NCBI GenBank assembly: GCA_021324445.1
Contig: JAJPJC010000040.1
Coordinates: 20,542-84,541, forward strand
Origin: Isosphaeraceae bacterium
Lineage (GTDB): Bacteria > Planctomycetota > Planctomycetia > Isosphaerales > Isosphaeraceae
Length of the DNA stretch: 64,000 bases
Direction of reading: 5' to 3'
Below the pieces are notes generated by a model. The model saw only the letters and a program-made list of their open reading frames with translations. It searched no databases and was not told the DNA's origin. The position numbers were made by a program, and so were the translations under genes. Positions 16,958-26,082 of the stretch are shown piece after piece. How positions within the stretch are numbered: position 1 is the first letter of the stretch; each line of letters starts with the position of its first letter.

Positions 16958-18007
16958 ATGACCTTGTTTGATTCGGCGAATGGGCTCGGCCGCGACCTGA
17001 GGCTGGCCGCCGCGACGGCGGTCAGCACCTCTGCCGGCGCGCCGGGTCTCACGCTGGCGCCGGATGATGAGGTTGACGAGTGGCTCGACCGGCTCTCGAG
17101 TGGTGAAATGGACGCCGGCGATGAGAGTGCCCTCTCATCATTGCGAGCCGACTCGGAGCTCCCGGTGGGATCGAGCGCCGAGGCGCGGCTCGGACGTTAT
17201 CAGATCATGGGAGTCCTCGGGGAGGGTCGATATGCCCAGGTCTTCAAGGGGTATGACCCGATCCTGGAGCGGGCCGTTGCGCTGAAGGTGCCGCGCCCGA
17301 GCGTCGTCCCCAAGGACCGGGTCGGGGCGCGCTTCCTCGGCGAGGCGCGGGCCCTGGCCCGGCTCCGGCACCCGGGGATCGTTCCGGTCTTCGAGCTGGG
17401 TCACGACGGCGGCCGATGCTTCATCGCCATGGCGCTGATCGAGGGCCACAGCCTGGCCGAGCTGCGCGATCGCGACCACCGCTCGATCGATTTCCGACGC
17501 GCCGCGCAGATCGTCGCCGAGGTCGCCCTGGCGCTGGATCACGCCCACGGACAGGGGGTCCTCCACCGCGACGTCAAGCCCGCCAACATCTTGTTCGATC
17601 GGTCTGGGCATGTTTATCTGACGGACTTCGGCCTCGCCCACCGGCCCGGATCGGGAGAGCCGGCGGCGCGTCCCGGGGCCGTGGTCGGGACACCGGCCTA
17701 TGCCGCTCCGGAACAAGCCTCGGGAGACCATGCCCAGGTCGTGCCGGCCAGCGATCAGTACAGCCTGGGCGCGGTCCTCTACGAGCTGCTCTGCGGCCGG
17801 ACCCCGTTTTGCGGACCACCGCTGTATGTGCTCTACCAGGCGATGAGCCAGGACCCGCCCTCGCCCCGAGCGATCCGGCCGGCGGTACCGGCTCCCCTGG
17901 CCGCCATCTGCCTCAAGACCCTGGCGCGCGCTCCTGAGCGGCGCTACGGGTCGTGCGCCGAGCTGGCCGAGGGCCTCAGGCGCTGGGCCCGGTCCGGGAG
18001 CGATTGA
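16958..18007 (+). CDS. Soluble Ser/Thr protein kinase (Hanks type)
   Basis: 349 residues. After a variable 75-residue N-terminus comes a full kinase domain: glycine loop LGEGRYAQVF, Lys in VALKVPRP near 109, catalytic loop HRDVKPANILFD near 203, DFGLA, APEQAS and the late DQYSLGAVLYELLCGRTPF. All catalytic residues are present, so it should be active. It ends shortly after the kinase domain, with no membrane helix or sensor domain, unlike the large planctomycete kinases. Its 3' end overlaps the convergent membrane protein gene by 32 bp. Confidence 0.95.
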   Translation: MTLFDSANGLGRDLRLAAATAVSTSAGAPGLTLAPDDEVDEWLDRLSSGEMDAGDESALSSLRADSELPVGSSAEARLGRYQIMGVLGEGRYAQVFKGYDPILERAVALKVPRPSVVPKDRVGARFLGEARALARLRHPGIVPVFELGHDGGRCFIAMALIEGHSLAELRDRDHRSIDFRRAAQIVAEVALALDHAHGQGVLHRDVKPANILFDRSGHVYLTDFGLAHRPGSGEPAARPGAVVGTPAYAAPEQASGDHAQVVPASDQYSLGAVLYELLCGRTPFCGPPLYVLYQAMSQDPPSPRAIRPAVPAPLAAICLKTLARAPERRYGSCAELAEGLRRWARSGSD

Positions 18008-18812
18008 CGCTTCCTGACTTCCGCCCGCACTCGCTCGACGAGACTCCCCATTCCAAAGCGGGGTCGTTCGCAGCTCGCTGGGACCGGTCAACCATCCACA
18101 CGGCCCCACCCGAGAGGACTGCCCCAACCACCGCCCCGGCCGTCGCACCCATGGCCGATCCCAGTTCCTCGGTCATATACCACGCGTATTGCAAGCGATT
18201 TGCTCCCTGAAGGCGGGCCCGCACCACGAAGTCGGTCACGCGGCGAAAGGCGTCGATATGCACCGAACCGATGACACAGGCCAGCAGCAACCCCAGCACC
18301 AAGCCGCCGGCGAATCGAGGCCGGCGGCCGGCCAAGAGCAGTAAGAAGCCGGCGATGCCCCCGATCATGATGCCCAGGATCGCCCCGGTCGGGACCGTTA
18401 AGTGGGCGATCTCCCGCGCGGAATCCAGGAGTTGCCGACGAAATGAGAGGAAGTCCCGAAGGCTCATCGACAGGAGAAACTGGCCCTGCGTGGGGACCAT
18501 CCAGAACAGCACGTAGGCCCCACTGATCGGGGTGACGATCAGGATGAGGATCGGGAGGGCGGCCTCGATGGCCCAGCGTTTCTTGCCCCCGAGGATGAGG
18601 GCCAGGACGGCCGATGTGGCGGCAGCGATGGCAAACGCACCGGTGAAATCCAGGATCTCAAAAGTCCTGTACTGACGCCGCCCCGTTCCGATGTAAGCCG
18701 TTGCGAAGAACCCAAGGGCGATCAGCCAGATCGACACCATGGCCAGCGACCTCGCGAGGAATCGCAGGCGTCGAGCCATTCCCGAGAAGAGGTTGAGGCA
18801 TCGCGCCGCCAT
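17976..18812 (-). CDS. Multi-pass membrane protein, unknown
   Basis: 278 residues with about six hydrophobic segments (roughly 20-42, 55-75, 83-108, 145-165, 168-188 and 225-245) and a charged C-terminal tail of about 30 residues. An alternative ATG lies at 18779. No family motif is recognised. The tail overlaps the kinase gene end to end, so the last 10 residues are encoded antisense to the kinase C-terminus. Confidence 0.65.
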   Translation of the reverse strand: MAARCLNLFSGMARRLRFLARSLAMVSIWLIALGFFATAYIGTGRRQYRTFEILDFTGAFAIAAATSAVLALILGGKKRWAIEAALPILILIVTPISGAYVLFWMVPTQGQFLLSMSLRDFLSFRRQLLDSAREIAHLTVPTGAILGIMIGGIAGFLLLLAGRRPRFAGGLVLGLLLACVIGSVHIDAFRRVTDFVVRARLQGANRLQYAWYMTEELGSAMGATAGAVVGAVLSGGAVWMVDRSQRAANDPALEWGVSSSECGRKSGSVNRSRTGPSA

Positions 18813-18909
18813 CGTCTGTCCTCAGGCTGATGCCAGGAATAACCGCCGAAACTGTCCTCTATTCTGCTCCTTCATCGCATCCGGTAGGCGGCTGGTGTCG
18901 GTCATGCTG

Positions 18910-19170
18910 TCACTTCTCCTCGGACGCCACAATGATGACCCGGGAATGTTCCAGGAGCTTGACCGCGGTGTCGAGGGGACGGACCAAGCCGTTCTCCACG
19001 ATACCCGCCACTGCCACAGGGCGCCGCCGGTATCGGCCGAGGTGGGCTTCCATCGATGAGGGGGCCGCGTCGGTCGGTAGTTCGGGGGGTGCCAACGGGG
19101 GCTCCGCCGCGATCTGCTCGTCTCGCAATCGACGCTCAGGGCTGCGTAGGTCAACACCAGGAGTCGTCAT
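18910..19170 (-). CDS. Antitoxin-like small protein downstream of a broken toxin gene
   Basis: 86 residues. The first half is charged and disordered; the second half reads VAVAGIVENGLVRPLDTAVKL and ends VIIVASEEK, the VxENGxxRPL pattern of short antitoxins (DUF104-like or similar). It follows the frameshifted toxin-like gene by 12 nt, the reverse-order toxin-antitoxin arrangement. With its partner broken it may be an orphan. Confidence 0.5.
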   Translation of the reverse strand: MTTPGVDLRSPERRLRDEQIAAEPPLAPPELPTDAAPSSMEAHLGRYRRRPVAVAGIVENGLVRPLDTAVKLLEHSRVIIVASEEK

Positions 19171-19182
19171 CGGGCGTCCCTC

Positions 19183-19439
19183 TCAGTATGCAGTGATCAC
19201 GAAGATGGGCACTTCGCCCAACTCGCCGAAGATGTCGGGGATCTCATCGTCCTCTTGATCGTACCGCCAGATCACCCAGATCCGGCGGCCCGACGGTGTT
19301 GCAGCGAACATCCGGAAGGAACCGTCCTGCGCTCCTGGAGGGTGAAGACCTGGTCGAATGCCGCCTCGACCTCCTCCGCAGAGAGGCCGCGGGCATCGAT
19401 CTTCTGCAGGTTCCCCTCGATCCACTTGAATTGCCTCAT
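19183..19439 (-). pseudogene. Frameshifted toxin-like gene (BrnT/RelE-like size)
   Basis: Two overlapping frames together give one protein of about 85 residues: MRQFKWIEGNLQKIDARGLS up to VFTLQER in one frame, then DGSFRMFAATPSGRRIWVIW through to PIFVITAY in another. The switch lies near 19326-19332, where one missing base would restore QER-x-DGSF. The pattern W.E.N..KI...G.S..EVE..F followed by G.RIWVIWRYD is like a small BrnT-type toxin. Either the toxin is inactivated or the base is a sequencing error. Confidence 0.55.
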
Positions 19440-19533
19440 GCACAGGCTCCCTCGCCGCTCAATCGTAGGATAGCCCCTATACGATGGCGCGAGCAAGGGG
19501 ACAAGCGAACCGGGGCCACCGGACGACGCCCCT

Positions 19534-22488
19534 CTATTTGAGCGACGCGAGATACTCCAGCAGGTCGGCGGCTTGCTGGGCGGTGAGGCTCCGGAACAGC
19601 AGGTCAGGCATGAGCGATGGCTTCTGGGGCGTGAGGCTCTCGACGTCCGAGACCGCGGTCCGGATCTCCTTGTTCTGGGCGTCGCGCAAGACGATCGTGT
19701 TCTCGTTCCGCTCGACGAGCAGGCCGGAGGAGACCAGTCCGGAGCGGGTCTCGAGGCGGTACACGGTGTACTTCGGGTCCACCGAGCGCGACGGCTCGAG
19801 GATCTGCTGGAGCAGCTCGGCCCGGGGATACTTGGCGCCGATCTTGCCCAGGTCCGGACCGAGCGCCACGCCGACTCCCTCGAGGCGGTGACAGCTCTTG
19901 CAGTTGACCACCGACTCGGCGGCGAAGATCGCCCGGCCCCGACCGACATCCCCCTTGAGGTCGAGGATGACCCGGGGATCGATGACGTCTCCCAGCCGTC
20001 GGATTCGATCCGACTCGGGCACGAACCGCTCGAACAGGTCGCGCACCTCGGTGGAGGGATGATCTTGCGTCGCGGCGATGATCGCGCGGCGGACGGCCGC
20101 GGGGAACGCCCCATGGTCGAGTGCTCGCGCCAGGACGATCGCCCGGCTCGTCGTGGCGGTCAGATGCCGGATCGCGTCGCTGCGCGACTCGCGGGCGGGA
20201 GCCGCATCCTTTCGCAGCGCCTGGATGAGGGCGGCGATCCGTTCCCGCTCGGACCGCGACGCGGCCGTCACCTGGGGGTTCGGCATCCGCTTGATCCACT
20301 CCTCGAAGAAGTCGAGCGCCGCCTGGTCCACCACCCGGGAGCCCACCCGAGGCATGCGCGCTCCGCCGAGCGTGGCCATCCGGTAATACAGCACCGAGTG
20401 CTCCGGCTCGCCGGGTGCGATGATCTGGGCGTCCTGGATCCCGAAGGTCCCCTGCACGGGCCGGCCGCCCACCGCCTTGGTGCTCTCGAGCGTATTCCCG
20501 TAGGCCAGCTCGATGAACGAGTTGCCGCCGCCGTCGGAGACGTGGCAGATCGAACAGTTGACGTGGAGATACGTGCGGGCCCGGTCATTCAGGTCGGCAT
20601 GCCGGTCGTACGGGTTGATGAACCTCGGCAACGAGGAAAGCGAGTCGCCCAGCGGTGTCTTGAACAGGCCGATGTGGTCCAGGGCGCGGATCTGGTTATC
20701 CACGACGCCGCCATAGTCGTGGTCCTTGTTCATCTGCGAGGCATTGAGACCCAGGACGAACCCGGCGGCGCGCGAGTGGCAGAACATGCACTCGTTGCGG
20801 CCGGGCACGCGCCAGGTCGTCCGCCGGATGCCCCCGGGCGCGGCAGTGTCCTTGATGGAGAAGACCGTATCGGCGCCGTGGGCCTCGACGAGCGTAGCGT
20901 CGGTCCGTGCGTCGTTCCAGAGGTAGGTGTAGCCCATCCAGTGGTCGTCCTGCTTGACGAGGATCCGGGTCTCGACCGGCACCCGCGATTTCGGGTTGCC
21001 CGCTTCCCGGTCCAGGGAGAGTGTCTGGACGGCGACCATGCCGTCGGGGTAGGCCCAGGAGCGGGCATCCGAGATCTGGGTGCCGCCGGGTAGCGCGAAA
21101 TAACGCTCCGGGTGCGCTCCGTCGGACCAGTACGGGGCATTCACCGAATAGGGGATGACGCCGGGCGCGACGCGACGCTCCGGAACCGAGGCGAACAGCC
21201 CGGTCGCGCTCAACGTCCGCGGAAACGAGCTGACGGCGGCGTCCGGCGGCGTGCGCTCCAGGGCGTGGATGAAGCCGGTCGTGTTGTCGACCGCCAGGAT
21301 ATCGCCGGCCCGGCTGACGGCGAAGCTGGCGATGAAGACCGCGGTGTCGGCCAGTTCCTTGTGCCAGGTAACCTTCTGCCCGTCGTACCTCAGGCCCCAG
21401 ACCTTGCCGTACTGGTAGTCGCCGTAGACATAGGCCCCGCGCAGCTCGGGGAACTTCGCCCCGTGATACACATAACCGCCGGTGATCGATCGGCATTCGG
21501 TGTGGTGATGCTCGACGACGGGAGGGAGGATCGCGCCGGGCCCAATCTTCTTGTGCGGGTGGAACGGGTGGCTCCCCTCCTGGACGCTCCAGCCGTAGTT
21601 GCCGCCCTTCTGGATTACCCGGATCATCTCCCAGAGGTCCTGGCCGACATCGCCGACCCAGAGCCGGCCCGTTTCGGGGTCGAAGCTCATCCGCCAGGGG
21701 TTGCGGAGCCCGAAGGCCCAGATCTCCGGCCGCGCCCCGGGATGATGGACGAACGGATTGTCCTTTGGGATCGAGTAGCTCCGGCCGGGTTCCGGATGAT
21801 CGACGTCGATTCGCATGATCACCGCCAGGAGATCATCGACCCCCTGGCCGGTGTTCTTGACGTCGGAACCACCGCTGCCGTCGCCCGTGGCGATATAGAG
21901 GCAGCCATCGGGCCCGATGATCGCCTCGCCGCCGTTGTGCCCGCCCGCGGGCCACTCGATGATGACCTTCTCGGAGCCGGGTTTGATCCGACGCGGGTGC
22001 TTCCGCGTGGTCTCATAGCGCGAGACCCGGCTCAGCGGGGGGCCCTTCGTGCCCTCGGGGGGCGTCGGGCTGAAGACGAAGACCTGGCCGTTCTCCCTGT
22101 AAAGGGGGTGAAAGGAGAGCGCATAGAGCTGCCGCTTGATGTCCAGGAAGAGCTCGGGCTTGTCGGCGTCGGGATCATCGATGGGGAAGCTGTAGATCTT
22201 CCCGTTATTCTCGCCCACCAAGAGCCGGTTGGTGTCCGGTTCCTGGGCGATCCAGACCGGCCCCTGGAACTTGAGGCGGGGAAAGACCCGCTTGAGCCGG
22301 TAGGGAGGGGGCGGTTCGGGCGAGCCGGTGATCCGCGAAGTCCAGGGCACACGCTCCGTCAGCCCGAACCGCTTGGCCGGAGGTCTCTGTCTCTCGGTGG
22401 GATCCTCGCCGTGGGCGGCCCGCCCGGCCACGATCCACGCCGTGAGGATCAACCCAGAATAGACGAGGAACAGGGCGCAACGTCGCAT
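19534..22488 (-). CDS. PQQ-type sugar dehydrogenase fused to cytochrome c domains
   Basis: 984 residues from ATG 22488 (GGTGAG upstream), with signal peptide MRRCALFLVYSGLILTAWIV. An alternative ATG at 22604 would add 39 residues before the signal. Residues about 55-400 form a glucose/sorbosone dehydrogenase beta-propeller (GGHNGGEAIIGPDG, ATGDGSGG, WAFGLRNPWRMSFD, GDVGQDLWEMI). The middle (about 400-780) has two CxxCH sites, CMFCH near 564 and CSICH near 643. The C-terminus (about 850-984) is a Pirellula/Verrucomicrobium-type haem domain with CKSCH near 860. It would oxidise an aldose or polyol in the periplasm and pass electrons through three haems. Confidence 0.88.
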   Translation of the reverse strand: MRRCALFLVYSGLILTAWIVAGRAAHGEDPTERQRPPAKRFGLTERVPWTSRITGSPEPPPPYRLKRVFPRLKFQGPVWIAQEPDTNRLLVGENNGKIYSFPIDDPDADKPELFLDIKRQLYALSFHPLYRENGQVFVFSPTPPEGTKGPPLSRVSRYETTRKHPRRIKPGSEKVIIEWPAGGHNGGEAIIGPDGCLYIATGDGSGGSDVKNTGQGVDDLLAVIMRIDVDHPEPGRSYSIPKDNPFVHHPGARPEIWAFGLRNPWRMSFDPETGRLWVGDVGQDLWEMIRVIQKGGNYGWSVQEGSHPFHPHKKIGPGAILPPVVEHHHTECRSITGGYVYHGAKFPELRGAYVYGDYQYGKVWGLRYDGQKVTWHKELADTAVFIASFAVSRAGDILAVDNTTGFIHALERTPPDAAVSSFPRTLSATGLFASVPERRVAPGVIPYSVNAPYWSDGAHPERYFALPGGTQISDARSWAYPDGMVAVQTLSLDREAGNPKSRVPVETRILVKQDDHWMGYTYLWNDARTDATLVEAHGADTVFSIKDTAAPGGIRRTTWRVPGRNECMFCHSRAAGFVLGLNASQMNKDHDYGGVVDNQIRALDHIGLFKTPLGDSLSSLPRFINPYDRHADLNDRARTYLHVNCSICHVSDGGGNSFIELAYGNTLESTKAVGGRPVQGTFGIQDAQIIAPGEPEHSVLYYRMATLGGARMPRVGSRVVDQAALDFFEEWIKRMPNPQVTAASRSERERIAALIQALRKDAAPARESRSDAIRHLTATTSRAIVLARALDHGAFPAAVRRAIIAATQDHPSTEVRDLFERFVPESDRIRRLGDVIDPRVILDLKGDVGRGRAIFAAESVVNCKSCHRLEGVGVALGPDLGKIGAKYPRAELLQQILEPSRSVDPKYTVYRLETRSGLVSSGLLVERNENTIVLRDAQNKEIRTAVSDVESLTPQKPSLMPDLLFRSLTAQQAADLLEYLASLK

Positions 22489-22837
22489 GAAGAGGCTCAC
22501 CGGGTCGGATGCAGGAGTGACTCTGGCCGTGGTCGCGTTGGACGGGGACATCGCCTTGGCTCCGTGCTCCAGGGCGGTGCTCGCTTTGGTCGTCGTGGCC
22601 ATCGCCAGCGTTTCTCCCGAACTGCGGGATTTCGACGGTTCCTGAGGATACCGCACTCCGCCGGGGACGTCGACACGAAGGGTCACCAGCGACTCGCTCC
22701 GGTGGGAGTGACGCCCGGCACCCGCTACCCAGGATTTTGCTTGCACCGGCACGGCGACGGGGCGATATTCATCCCGGGACGGGGACGATCGGTCCCCACG
22801 GGATGGAGAGACTACCGGGAGCGAAAGGACGAAGCTC
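22489..22837. other. 349-bp divergent intergenic region
   Basis: Lies between the start of the PQQ protein gene (minus) and the alpha/beta hydrolase gene (plus). The first 120 bp could encode an N-terminal extension of the PQQ protein. GAAAGGA precedes the plus-strand ATG at 22838. No clear promoter boxes were identified. Confidence 0.4.
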
Positions 22838-24019
22838 ATGCCCACCTTCAAGAACAGTTATGTGATCACCAATCGGTTGCATCCCTGGAACACCGTCTTC
22901 GATATCGAGCCGCTTCCCGGCGGCACGATGTGGTTCTTCACGGCGCCGAGCCCCTACGACCCGGAGACCAGCGACTATCAAGCGGTTGCGCAGACGCCCA
23001 GCACGACGGCGCCCGCGTCGTTCCTGAGTGCCCTGACAGCCGACCTCCAGGCACAGGGCTCGTCGCCCCAGCTCACGATTCTGATCCACGGGCTGAGCAC
23101 TCTGCTCAGCGACGCAATCGGCGGGCTTTCTCAGATGGGGAATGGTCTCCAGCAATACGCCAACTACGGCGGCCTGGTGATCGTGTTCGACTGGCCCAGC
23201 TTCGATGAGATCGAGAGCGGCCTCGACTACTCGATCCTCCCCTACAGCTTCCCGCCGACGGCGACCAGCGGCAGTATCCGCGGCAACGTCAACGGCTCGG
23301 CGGCTGCGTTCCAGAACCTGCTGGCGATGATCGCGAGCTTGCAAGGCAGTCTCCCCGGGCTCCAGGTGAACGTCGTCTGTCACTCGGAAGGCAACTATAT
23401 GCTGATGCTGGGTCTGTACTACCTGGCCCAGTCTGGAGGGACCGCCAGGCTGTCCGAGGTGCTTCTGCTGGCGGCCGACATCAACAACGGAGCGCTGCAA
23501 GAGGCGCCGGCGGACGCCCTGACCGGCCAGGGTCTGGCGATCGCCCAGAATTCGTCGCGGGTGACGGTCTACTCCACCACCAACGACACGGTCCTGGCGG
23601 GGTCGGAGCTTGTCTACGAGCTGTTCCACAACTCCGAATACCTCGGGCGGCTGGGCCTGGAGGGTCCAGCGAGCTTTGCCAGCGGGGCGCTGGCCGGGAA
23701 TGTGATCGGACTGGATTGCTCGGCGGTCATCAACCGGCAGGCGCTCCAGGGAATCCTGCCCCCGAACATCCTGCTCCACTCGGCGTACTTCTATGTCCCG
23801 CAGATCCTCGCCGACATCGCCGCGACGCTGAACGGGACAGCGGCCGGGCAGATCCCGAATCGAGTGGCCACCGGGGCCCAGGACGGGCAGCAATACGCGA
23901 TGCAACTCCAGCCGCAGCAGCAGGTGCGCTCGGTGCGGCGGGCCAGTCCGAGGGTCGCGGCGGCCAGGCTGCCGGGGGTGGCACCGCCCGGTGGAGGACC
24001 GACCGGGCCAACTCCGTGA
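22838..24019 (+). CDS. Alpha/beta hydrolase-fold protein (DUF900-like), unknown
   Basis: 393 residues, no signal peptide. The fold is suggested by LTILIHGLSTL (oxyanion strand with HG), VIVFDWPSFDE and the nucleophile elbow NVVCHSEGNYML, where Ser sits in xHSxG context. LLLAADINN follows, as in DUF900/esterase-like proteins. The C-terminal 60 residues are Gln/Arg/Pro-rich and disordered. Substrate unknown. Confidence 0.65.
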   Translation: MPTFKNSYVITNRLHPWNTVFDIEPLPGGTMWFFTAPSPYDPETSDYQAVAQTPSTTAPASFLSALTADLQAQGSSPQLTILIHGLSTLLSDAIGGLSQMGNGLQQYANYGGLVIVFDWPSFDEIESGLDYSILPYSFPPTATSGSIRGNVNGSAAAFQNLLAMIASLQGSLPGLQVNVVCHSEGNYMLMLGLYYLAQSGGTARLSEVLLLAADINNGALQEAPADALTGQGLAIAQNSSRVTVYSTTNDTVLAGSELVYELFHNSEYLGRLGLEGPASFASGALAGNVIGLDCSAVINRQALQGILPPNILLHSAYFYVPQILADIAATLNGTAAGQIPNRVATGAQDGQQYAMQLQPQQQVRSVRRASPRVAAARLPGVAPPGGGPTGPTP

Positions 24020-24380
24020 TCCTCCGGCCGATCGGACCGGATGCCGGCCCCGCGCCACGATTCCCACGAGCGTCTCAACCGGCAAAGATGGGGCAAGCGG
24101 GATCTCCGGTCGGGGCGTAACACCGTTCACGACAAGACCTCGACGCGGTAAGATGAGGGAAATACGGCCAACTCTCGTGCCCAGGCGGACGACACAATAC
24201 ACCAGAGATCGTCGCGCCCGCGACCGCCAGGTCGCAGGAGCCGATGGATTCGGTTCAACCGGTTTTGCAGCTCAGATCATCGGGTGTTCGGCTGTGAATC
24301 GCATTCACGATCGGGGGATCCGCCTGGCTTTGGCACCAGCGCGGAATGGCCGTGGACCCTCGGCCCCAGGGAGGTGTTCG
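24020..24380. other. 361-bp region upstream of the CARDB protein gene
   Basis: No gene seen. It holds a palindrome GTGAAT-CGC-ATTCAC at 24294-24308 that could be an operator, and the AGGGAGG ribosome site before GTG 24381. Confidence 0.45.
24294..24308. promoter_or_regulatory. 15-bp palindrome, candidate operator
   Basis: GTGAATCGCATTCAC has perfect 6-base arms around CGC and lies 72 bp before the GTG start of the CARDB protein gene. No regulator is identified. Confidence 0.3.
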
Positions 24381-25499
24381 GTGTTGCCTAGCGAATCTCG
24401 ACAATTCCGCCCGGAGCGACGCGCTCGACGCCGGACCAATCGGGCCGACCTGGAGCTCCTGGAGTCGCGCGCGTTGCTGGCGTTCTCCACGCTGGGGTTC
24501 TCGCTCCCCGACCTGCAGATCACCGGCACGGCCGGCCCGGTTGCCGCCTGGGGCGGGACCCTCGATGTGACCGCCACGATCGTCAACCGCGGCACCAGCA
24601 CGATCACCAATCCGATCGCCCAGGCGCCGGGGTCGGCCAGCACGGCCGACACCCCGGCCCAGCAGGTGACCGTCCTGATCACGCCGCATCGCAACTCCCT
24701 GCGCGGCGCCGTCACGCTGGGCACGTTCCAGGCCCCGACGATCCCCCAGAACAACCTGGAGCAGGTCACCGAGGAGTTCACCCTCCCATCCCGGCCGCAC
24801 GGGTTCCCGGCTCGAAGCGGCAGGACGTTCTATGTCCGCCTGGTGGCCAACTCCAACAACCAGATCGTGGTAGCCAGCACGTCGAATAACCTCAGCCCAC
24901 CGATCCCGGTCACGCTGGTTTCCCAGGCCTTGCCGGCATTGCAGGCGGTCGATCTGGAAGTCCCATCGCGGTTGCAGCCGGGCGACACGATCGCTCCGAC
25001 CATCTCGGTCGCGAACCTGGGGACGGCGCCATCGGGTCCGGTCCAGGTCGCCCTGGTCGCCTCCACCACTCGGAGCTTCACCGTCGGCAGCTCGATCGTC
25101 GCGCTGTACAACATCGCCAATATTCCCGCGGCCTCGCAGACGCCCACTGGCGGTACCCTCGCGTCTGTCGGTCAAAACCTCACGCCGCCCAGCAGCGTCG
25201 TGACCTTTACCGGCCCGGCCGTCACGCTGCCGACCAGCCCGGCGACGTACTTCCTGGGAGTCGTCGTGGATCCCTTCGGCAAGGTCGCGCAGCTCAGTCC
25301 GTCGAGCGGCCGCCTCAGCTCGATCGTGACCGTCGGACCACCGATCCCGGGCCTGCCCCCGGCCGGAGTCGTATCGACGGCCAGCACCAACCTGTTCCCC
25401 CTCCCGGCGTCTGGCACCTTGATCGGGGTCCTGTCCACCTCGAGCACCAGCTCGAGCACGGGCTCCAGCACCAGTTCGACGACCATCGTCAACTCGTGA
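24381..25499 (+). CDS. Cell-surface type protein with LExRxLL motif and CARDB-like repeats
   Basis: 372 residues from GTG 24381 behind GGGAGG; the in-frame upstream sequence looks non-coding. LESRALLA at 27-34 matches the planctomycete LExRxLL N-terminal motif. Two Ig-like, CARDB-style beta domains follow (about 40-180 and 185-325), each with the pattern DLxV/I..P....G......I.N.G. The last 25 residues are nearly all Ser/Thr (STSSTSSSTGSS), a likely flexible tail. Probably an exported adhesive or scaffolding protein; no enzyme motif is present. Confidence 0.7.
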   Translation: MLPSESRQFRPERRARRRTNRADLELLESRALLAFSTLGFSLPDLQITGTAGPVAAWGGTLDVTATIVNRGTSTITNPIAQAPGSASTADTPAQQVTVLITPHRNSLRGAVTLGTFQAPTIPQNNLEQVTEEFTLPSRPHGFPARSGRTFYVRLVANSNNQIVVASTSNNLSPPIPVTLVSQALPALQAVDLEVPSRLQPGDTIAPTISVANLGTAPSGPVQVALVASTTRSFTVGSSIVALYNIANIPAASQTPTGGTLASVGQNLTPPSSVVTFTGPAVTLPTSPATYFLGVVVDPFGKVAQLSPSSGRLSSIVTVGPPIPGLPPAGVVSTASTNLFPLPASGTLIGVLSTSSTSSSTGSSTSSTTIVNS

Positions 25500-25523
25500 C
25501 AGACTCGGTGACCACCACCGTAT

Positions 25524-25547
25524 GACCACGGACGTCAGTCCGTGGTC
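25524..25547 (+). terminator. 10-bp stem, GTCA loop hairpin after the CARDB gene
   Basis: GACCACGGAC-GTCA-GTCCGTGGTC is a perfect 10-bp inverted repeat 24 bp after the stop codon. No U-tract follows. It may act as a terminator or mRNA 3' stabiliser, and its stem-GTCA-stem design is repeated in the next element. Confidence 0.45.
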
Positions 25548-25576
25548 CGGATGGGGAACCCCCAACCTCGCACGTC

Positions 25577-25823
25577 AGAGTCTGTTCCCAAAGCCCCGGA
25601 GGGGCGGTGGTCAAGAGCCAGGGGCGTCAGCCCCTGGTCGACCGCGGAGAGCCGAGCCCCCCCTCTCTTCCCAGCAGCCCCGCAGGGGCGACAGGGGTGA
25701 CTCTCGCCCCTGCGGGGCTCTCCCAAGGGGAGAGGGGCGCCGGAACGGTCCCAGGGGCTGCCGCCCCTGGCTCCTGACCACCGCCCCCATTCAGGGGCTC
25801 AGATCCCTTGAGGCACAGACTCT
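25577..25823. repeat. 247-bp nested inverted repeat (MITE-like)
   Basis: Outer ends AGAGTCTGT (25577) and ACAGACTCT (to 25823) are complementary. Inside, 37-base arms at 25601-25637 and 25751-25787 match as inverted repeats at 35 of 37 positions. Each arm contains its own hairpin: CAGGGGC-GTCA-GCCCCTG on the left and CAGGGGC-TGCC-GCCCCTG on the right. In the centre AGCCCCGCAGGGGCGA and its exact complement form a 16-bp stem with a 12-nt loop. No coding frame is present. A small non-autonomous element or a recombined REP-like pair is likely. Confidence 0.7.
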
Positions 25824-26082
25824 CAGTGCCATCGCCGCGCCGGCAGATCGGGCTGACGCCCGAGGTTGGATGACGGTCGTCCCGCCCGAACCACGGTCTC
25901 ACCCACGCGGTCACCTGGTTGGCAGATGATTTCTGTGGAGTAGCGTCGTCCGCGCGGCGTGGGTGTTGGATCGCACCGAGGGACTTGGCGATCGGGACCG
26001 GGTGGAGTTAACCTCAAAGAGGGCGTGGATGGCGCCGGGTGTTTCTGGGGCGAGGTTGATCCGAGCATCGGGGAGAAGGACC

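Larger units (their letters stand above)
25500..26082. other. 583-bp intergenic region rich in hairpins
   Basis: Contains no supported gene. It carries a 10-bp perfect hairpin just after the CARDB gene and a 247-bp nested inverted repeat (both listed separately), then the upstream region of the DUF442 gene with GGAGAAGGA before ATG 26083. Confidence 0.7.

Noticed and set aside
16696..16971. A 91-codon open frame before the kinase gene.
   Set aside because: Low-complexity Gly/Ser/Pro sequence, no ribosome site, and it overlaps the kinase start.
24020..24380. An N-terminal extension of the CARDB protein to 23991.
   Set aside because: The GTG at 24381 has a ribosome site and gives the expected Arg-rich tail before LESRALLA; the extension has no protein-like character.
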